Assembly (NCBI GenBank): GCA_039105265.1
Contig: JAPFFF010000003.1
Location: forward strand, 7,006,001-7,070,000
DNA: 64,000 bases
Direction: 5' to 3'
Source: Tritrichomonas musculus
Lineage: Eukaryota; Parabasalia; Tritrichomonadida; Tritrichomonadidae
Shown: piece after piece, positions 61,201 to 64,000 of the stretch
Layout: every line of letters starts with the position of its first letter
Numbering within the stretch: the stretch's first letter is position 1
Notes under the pieces: model-generated
What the model was told of the DNA's origin: nothing
What the model saw: only the letters and a program-made list of their open reading frames with translations
Database searches by the model: none
Made by a program: the position numbers and the translations under genes

Positions 61201-62843
61201 AATTAAATAAATATTGTCGGCTTCATAAATTACCATCTACTTTGTCAAATGAAAAAGAATATTATGATTTACGTGAAGGTATAACAGGTGGTTTATCTAT
61301 GGTAATGCATCGTAAAAATATCCGTGGTGTTTCACACATTAATAAATTCAAATTTGAGCATAATAAAGTTATTTCATATGATACACCCCATATTGTTTCA
61401 CATGTTGTGGGTGTTGATTTCAACTCACTTTATCCTTCATCATTTTCGTCAAATTATCATGAATTTAACCCTTATCATGGAGGCATTATGTATATGCCCG
61501 GTTCATTAATTACTCGTTTTGAATGTTATGACGAAAATGGAAACAAAAAAGATGAAGTTTATAAAAAATGTATGAATATAATTTATACTAAACATAGATA
61601 TGAACCAAATCCTGAATTGATATTTAGAGCTAAAGTTAAATTAGAATGTCCCATTAATAAAATAAATGATCTCATTAACTTTCCACCAGTATTTCGTAAT
61701 TTTGATATTAAAAATACTGAAGATGTTATTGGTAAATATATGTATCAATATGGAAAGAAAAATAAAATTAGTGTTATTGATAAAACAGATACTAAATTAA
61801 CAATGACATTAGATACAATGGGTGAATTTAAATCATTTGGTTGTTATTATTTATGGTTCCTCATTGATCATGGATTAAAAGTTACTGATATCCTTAATTT
61901 ATCATTGTATGAGGCAAATAAAGCTTTTCATCCATTTGTTAACGAATTCATGCGTAAACGTCAAGATATTATTGCTGGTAAATCATCCGGTAACGAAAAA
62001 TTTTATAAAATATCAATGAATGGTTCATACGGTTATGATGGAATGAATACAGAAAAATATAGTAAGGTTAAAATTTGTGATTCAGATAAAGCTTATCAAT
62101 CAATTGTATCAGATACTTATATTAATGGTTCCAGAATTGCTGATGATACATTCCTTATTCAATCAAATCCTAAATCATTCAGGTGTAAGACATGTATTCA
62201 AACGGCATTCTTCACTCTTGATAATGCTAAATTTTGGTATTTAACATTCATTTATGACTTTATGTTTAAATGTTTAGACACTAATAAATTTCATTTAACA
62301 TCTGCAGACACTGATTCAGCTTATTTTGCTATTGCTGGAAACATGAATGAATCAAATGATCAAGTATTTAAACACATCATTAAAGATCAACAATTTTATG
62401 ACGAAAATATTTATAAATTCATGCCTGATCCATCAATTAATACAGTTTATGATGAAAAGAAAATTTTGGGTTGCTGTGTTGAAAAATACGGTGATAATCA
62501 AGTAGCTTTATGTCCTAAATGTTATACAATATGGAATAACGCATTTATAGATGCGCAGGGCAAAGCCCACGACGGTGTGACCAAATCATTAAAACTTAAA
62601 GGTGTTTCATTAAAAACTAATAAAATTGTTTCATCAGATTATAAGGATATATTAGATAATCAAAGTGTTAAATCGGGTAAGAACATTAACTTACAAATGA
62701 ATCATAACATTATGTCAAAAATAACGATTAACAAAAATGCTTTAACTGGATTTCATAATAAAATGATTGTATTAACGAATGAAGCATGCGCACCATTTAT
62801 AAAAGGATTAAGAGCCAACAATTATGAAGTTCATGAATCTTAA
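58254..62843 (+). CDS. Maverick D protein-primed DNA polymerase B with embedded HNH domain
   Basis: A protein of 1,529 residues. The N-terminal module at about 40-80 (ILDRGYDGENDYNSMYWFAKG) is shared with element A. A Cys/His module runs from about 378 (MCWYRFLAVCV) to 484 (GQILHIMYI), followed by a zinc-finger-like CPKCKSYV to HVNKC at about 502-528. The exonuclease has YDFETMEQ (about 570), FGFNSSRFDS and YNDNDVEMM (about 810). An HNH-type domain follows at 928-970 (CHLCG, then TLDRINNDIGH and CASCNQLRNR). The palm has DFNSLYPSSF (about 1057), MNGSYGYDGM (about 1254) and SADTDSAYFA (about 1351). It reads inward from the left end and meets the integrase tail to tail with a 4-bp overlap. Confidence 0.92.
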   Translation: MKLDKTPIEKLIELDNLVHNDNTTIDEWKNEFNNEKDLRENLIDSIVQDILDRGYDGENDYNSMYWFAKGLNIPSPKPPHKYIDSDEYFYNNLHKLKIKNSIDELHKQQTQTKFVSQINNEKSVIHTQKANYKRMLDELLKNKPLLKPLPPKEMKPLKPYAQKLFEAQNEELINFFKDFGHDFQSKDIDYLVVNVPHEYELALNLLEQHRKALKDQEVVTKNQNKDPIVVYYLNSFSTIDEIFNYLEDVVFKSERKPFKLTFELSGIFEIPIKQHDEIIRYDYEKRVINAVNYKYSSNIPITVQTNSDLEKIKFYIESVLHNYEVSESAVKLTFVSSVAFTISRLVKITGKLQLPEELVKSKLIITDNEDDKMCWYRFLAVCVNPKLLNYKSYKLNDRTNHARRLLCEEHGFPYKTKITNEALNFLNNYDGTTMEEMKLSAQKHKINVNIYEYFGTGLYDISEQWFFDKSYTTFNALLYSKGQILHIMYIKDAEKLTGLLVCPKCKSYVVRGINNHKRFEQHVNKCDGKFKKNFIVEKQSLPYCPHILSNSVYEYCLAHNLQFKPQEYYMTYDFETMEQSINESLTKSTTINSRLVPLSVSCCIKFSSGTLTKHFDARDKNFIIHWIEFMFNQAHLIINDKLNFYKQMLNIEDPKTIVHDLETVTVFGFNSSRFDSNLFKQYFNYKGENCSWSVDNNSLIGSSTALKQFILKSDKISLRFIDAQAFIAGGTLKQFGIDFGGESNSSKGVFPYEAFNTENFNVVLSQSQPFEYKDFYSYLGQRFLITEEEYNLYLEDSKRFNTRWDYLLSYNDNDVEMMIKPIDNLINLNAQYNVDLISNLSLSKNSVCIKYALAYKDFDPSIDYNIINTSNTFIPSLNWWSYKCDSYYYQDERFNKLNPNKPQRNLNKVVSEDDFDEFMKLYNNPSTGKCHLCGEHFTNHNKPTLDRINNDIGHELNNCLLACASCNQLRNRSDDKVTRLRIQLNKYCRLHKLPSTLSNEKEYYDLREGITGGLSMVMHRKNIRGVSHINKFKFEHNKVISYDTPHIVSHVVGVDFNSLYPSSFSSNYHEFNPYHGGIMYMPGSLITRFECYDENGNKKDEVYKKCMNIIYTKHRYEPNPELIFRAKVKLECPINKINDLINFPPVFRNFDIKNTEDVIGKYMYQYGKKNKISVIDKTDTKLTMTLDTMGEFKSFGCYYLWFLIDHGLKVTDILNLSLYEANKAFHPFVNEFMRKRQDIIAGKSSGNEKFYKISMNGSYGYDGMNTEKYSKVKICDSDKAYQSIVSDTYINGSRIADDTFLIQSNPKSFRCKTCIQTAFFTLDNAKFWYLTFIYDFMFKCLDTNKFHLTSADTDSAYFAIAGNMNESNDQVFKHIIKDQQFYDENIYKFMPDPSINTVYDEKKILGCCVEKYGDNQVALCPKCYTIWNNAFIDAQGKAHDGVTKSLKLKGVSLKTNKIVSSDYKDILDNQSVKSGKNINLQMNHNIMSKITINKNALTGFHNKMIVLTNEACAPFIKGLRANNYEVHES

Positions 62844-64000
62844 ACGTAATCTAATTTATATCTTGGTATCATTTGTATTTTTCCATTTTTACCGTTAACA
62901 TTACCTTTAACTTCATATAATCCATTCTTGAAACCAATAACTTTAAATTCACCGGGTTGAATTATTGACCGTCTTTTACCCATTGTGTCTTTTTCGTTAT
63001 AAACTTTAACACTTACACCTTCATTTATTCTAAATCCGGGACTATTCATTACTTTCCAATTCTCCTGACATATTCGCCTTACTATATACTCCTCTAATTC
63101 AGAATCATCATTTACCATTTTCGGTGTTACTTCAAAGCCTGCCCATTTACTTAAACCTTTATGTGGTGCATTATTATATTGATTAACTATTTCATCCATA
63201 ACATTTGGTGTAATTACGCCAACTTTCATCACATATGCCATATCTCTAATACTCCTAATTACTCTATCAATAACGCCCAAACTTCCATGTAATGGATCAC
63301 TTTTAACTGCTTTCTGTTCTTTATTCATGAAATCGGGATAATTTCCCATTACTTGTCTTTCAACTGGTTTAAAATCAATTCCTCGTGAATTATAAAATGA
63401 CTCCCACGCTAATTTTGAATTAAAACTTTTTTCACCATCACCCGTTAAATGTTTTACATTCATTCCTTTTTCAATCATTCTATTTAATGCTCTCAAATAT
63501 GAAACACTACTTTTTAAATTCTGTTTTGTAAATGTTTTATCATCAATCATATCATTTAATAACTCCACATATAAATATTTAGTGTTTGCATTTATTGCAA
63601 CTAAATAAGCCAGTTTTCCAACGAACATTAAATCAATAATCCATGTATTCCTTGCTGTGCATTTATGAAGTTGATAATTTTTAATATTTCTTTTCAAATC
63701 AAATGATGACTTTATTTTTCCATCACTTACTTTCATTTCTGGATTAATTAATTTTAAGGCATTAACTTTATCTTTACTTTTATAACCAATCAACCCCGTT
63801 AATTCATTTTCATCATAATTTATCGTTGTTCCCGGTTGTTTAAAATATTTCTTTTTATAATCTTCATACCAATTATTAATTGAACGTCTACCTCTATTCC
63901 ATCCACTAGTAACTCTTACAAAATCATCATATGTTAATAAATTATCATTCATATGTTCAACAACAAATTTATCTAATTTATCACCAAACGTTTTTTTTCT
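62840..64000 (-). CDS. Maverick D integrase (cut by window edge)
   Basis: This is a retroviral-type integrase. The frame is open to the right edge of the window, so the N-terminus is missing here. Visible parts are KSKDKVNALKLINPE, then YQLHKCTARN and IIDLMFVGKLAYLVAINANT (catalytic-core strand), then LTGDGEKSFNS, MGNYPDFMNKEQKAVKSDPL, a LGVIDRVIRSIRDM helix, and the C-terminal SH3-like GEFKVIGFKNGLYEV. It is close in sequence to the element A integrase and distant from that of B. It probably recognises the ends of element D and catalyses strand transfer. Confidence 0.88.
   Translation of the reverse strand, partial: RKKTFGDKLDKFVVEHMNDNLLTYDDFVRVTSGWNRGRRSINNWYEDYKKKYFKQPGTTINYDENELTGLIGYKSKDKVNALKLINPEMKVSDGKIKSSFDLKRNIKNYQLHKCTARNTWIIDLMFVGKLAYLVAINANTKYLYVELLNDMIDDKTFTKQNLKSSVSYLRALNRMIEKGMNVKHLTGDGEKSFNSKLAWESFYNSRGIDFKPVERQVMGNYPDFMNKEQKAVKSDPLHGSLGVIDRVIRSIRDMAYVMKVGVITPNVMDEIVNQYNNAPHKGLSKWAGFEVTPKMVNDDSELEEYIVRRICQENWKVMNSPGFRINEGVSVKVYNEKDTMGKRRSIIQPGEFKVIGFKNGLYEVKGNVNGKNGKIQMIPRYKLDYV

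Larger units (their letters stand above)
57450..64000. mobile_element. Maverick/Polinton D (left part)
   Basis: This element runs off the right edge of the window. It shows iteron-like repeats, an inward-reading PolB and a convergent integrase. The left end is uncertain. A candidate start is AGTGGGGGGTTAATAATTG at about 57455, and an 8-bp inverted pair AAGCAGTG/CACTGCTT lies around there. No right repeat is visible to confirm it. The part in the window shows no breaks. The gene order and the N-terminal PolB module link it to element A. It is of a different type from element B. Confidence 0.85.

Overview
The window looks like nuclear DNA of a parabasalid protist (a trichomonad; Tritrichomonas or Trichomonas are the best guesses). 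The reasons are: extremely AT-rich spacers; intron-free host genes in the standard code; very short distances between initiator-like TCA-Py-(T/A) motifs and start codons; a TKL kinase with Sel1 repeats and a Pmp-like surface protein, both typical of trichomonads; and a dense load of Maverick/Polinton elements. Species was not proven. Layout. (1) 1 to about 12.86 kb is the right part of Maverick A, entering from the left edge. It holds a major capsid protein remnant, a free-standing HNH endonuclease gene, a fibre-like gene, small unknown genes, an integrase remnant and an intact-looking PolB running inward from the right end. Several of its genes are broken. (2) 12.9-15.9 kb is a spacer with a near-perfect 10-bp minisatellite of about 690 bp. 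(3) 15.9-19.8 kb is a host gene for a large GHKL (sacsin/Hsp90-type) ATPase. (4) 20.66-22.74 kb is a non-autonomous hAT-like transposon with an 8-bp target duplication. It contains a TA-flanked element that contains a second TA-flanked element, and beside these a 389-bp inverted-repeat element. (5) 23.6-25.4 kb is a host SLC44/choline-transporter-like gene. (6) 25.86-26.61 and 48.76-49.72 kb are the two halves of fossil C, a fibre-gene remnant split by Maverick B. (7) 26,614-48,761 is Maverick B, 22,148 bp. It looks whole: all its genes are open, its terminal inverted repeats (245 and 232 bp) are identical except for one 13-bp unit, and it is flanked by the 5-bp duplication TCATG. It encodes PolB, integrase, packaging ATPase, major capsid protein, candidate minor virion proteins and a 2,356-residue fibre. 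(8) 49.8-52.5 kb is a host TKL kinase with Sel1 repeats and a vWA domain. (9) 53.6-55.3 kb is a host Pmp-like membrane protein. (10) 55.3-57.4 kb is an AT-rich spacer. (11) About 57.45-64 kb is the left part of Maverick D, running off the right edge: iteron-like repeats, a 1,529-residue PolB with an embedded HNH domain, and a convergent integrase. How the parts work together. In A and D the PolB gene runs inward from the element end and meets the integrase gene tail to tail. In B, PolB is at one end, the structural block runs from the other end on the opposite strand, and the fibre lies between. In A and B the fibre gene is followed by a convergent small gene of the same family. The order of insertion is clear in one place: B jumped recently into C. 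The most unusual points are the tRNA-like sequence inside B, the TCAAATG start context shared by most of B's structural genes, the PolB accessory domains (Cys/His module in all three, HNH in D), and the phage-type fibre repeats. The four host genes are ordinary intron-free trichomonad genes between the mobile blocks.
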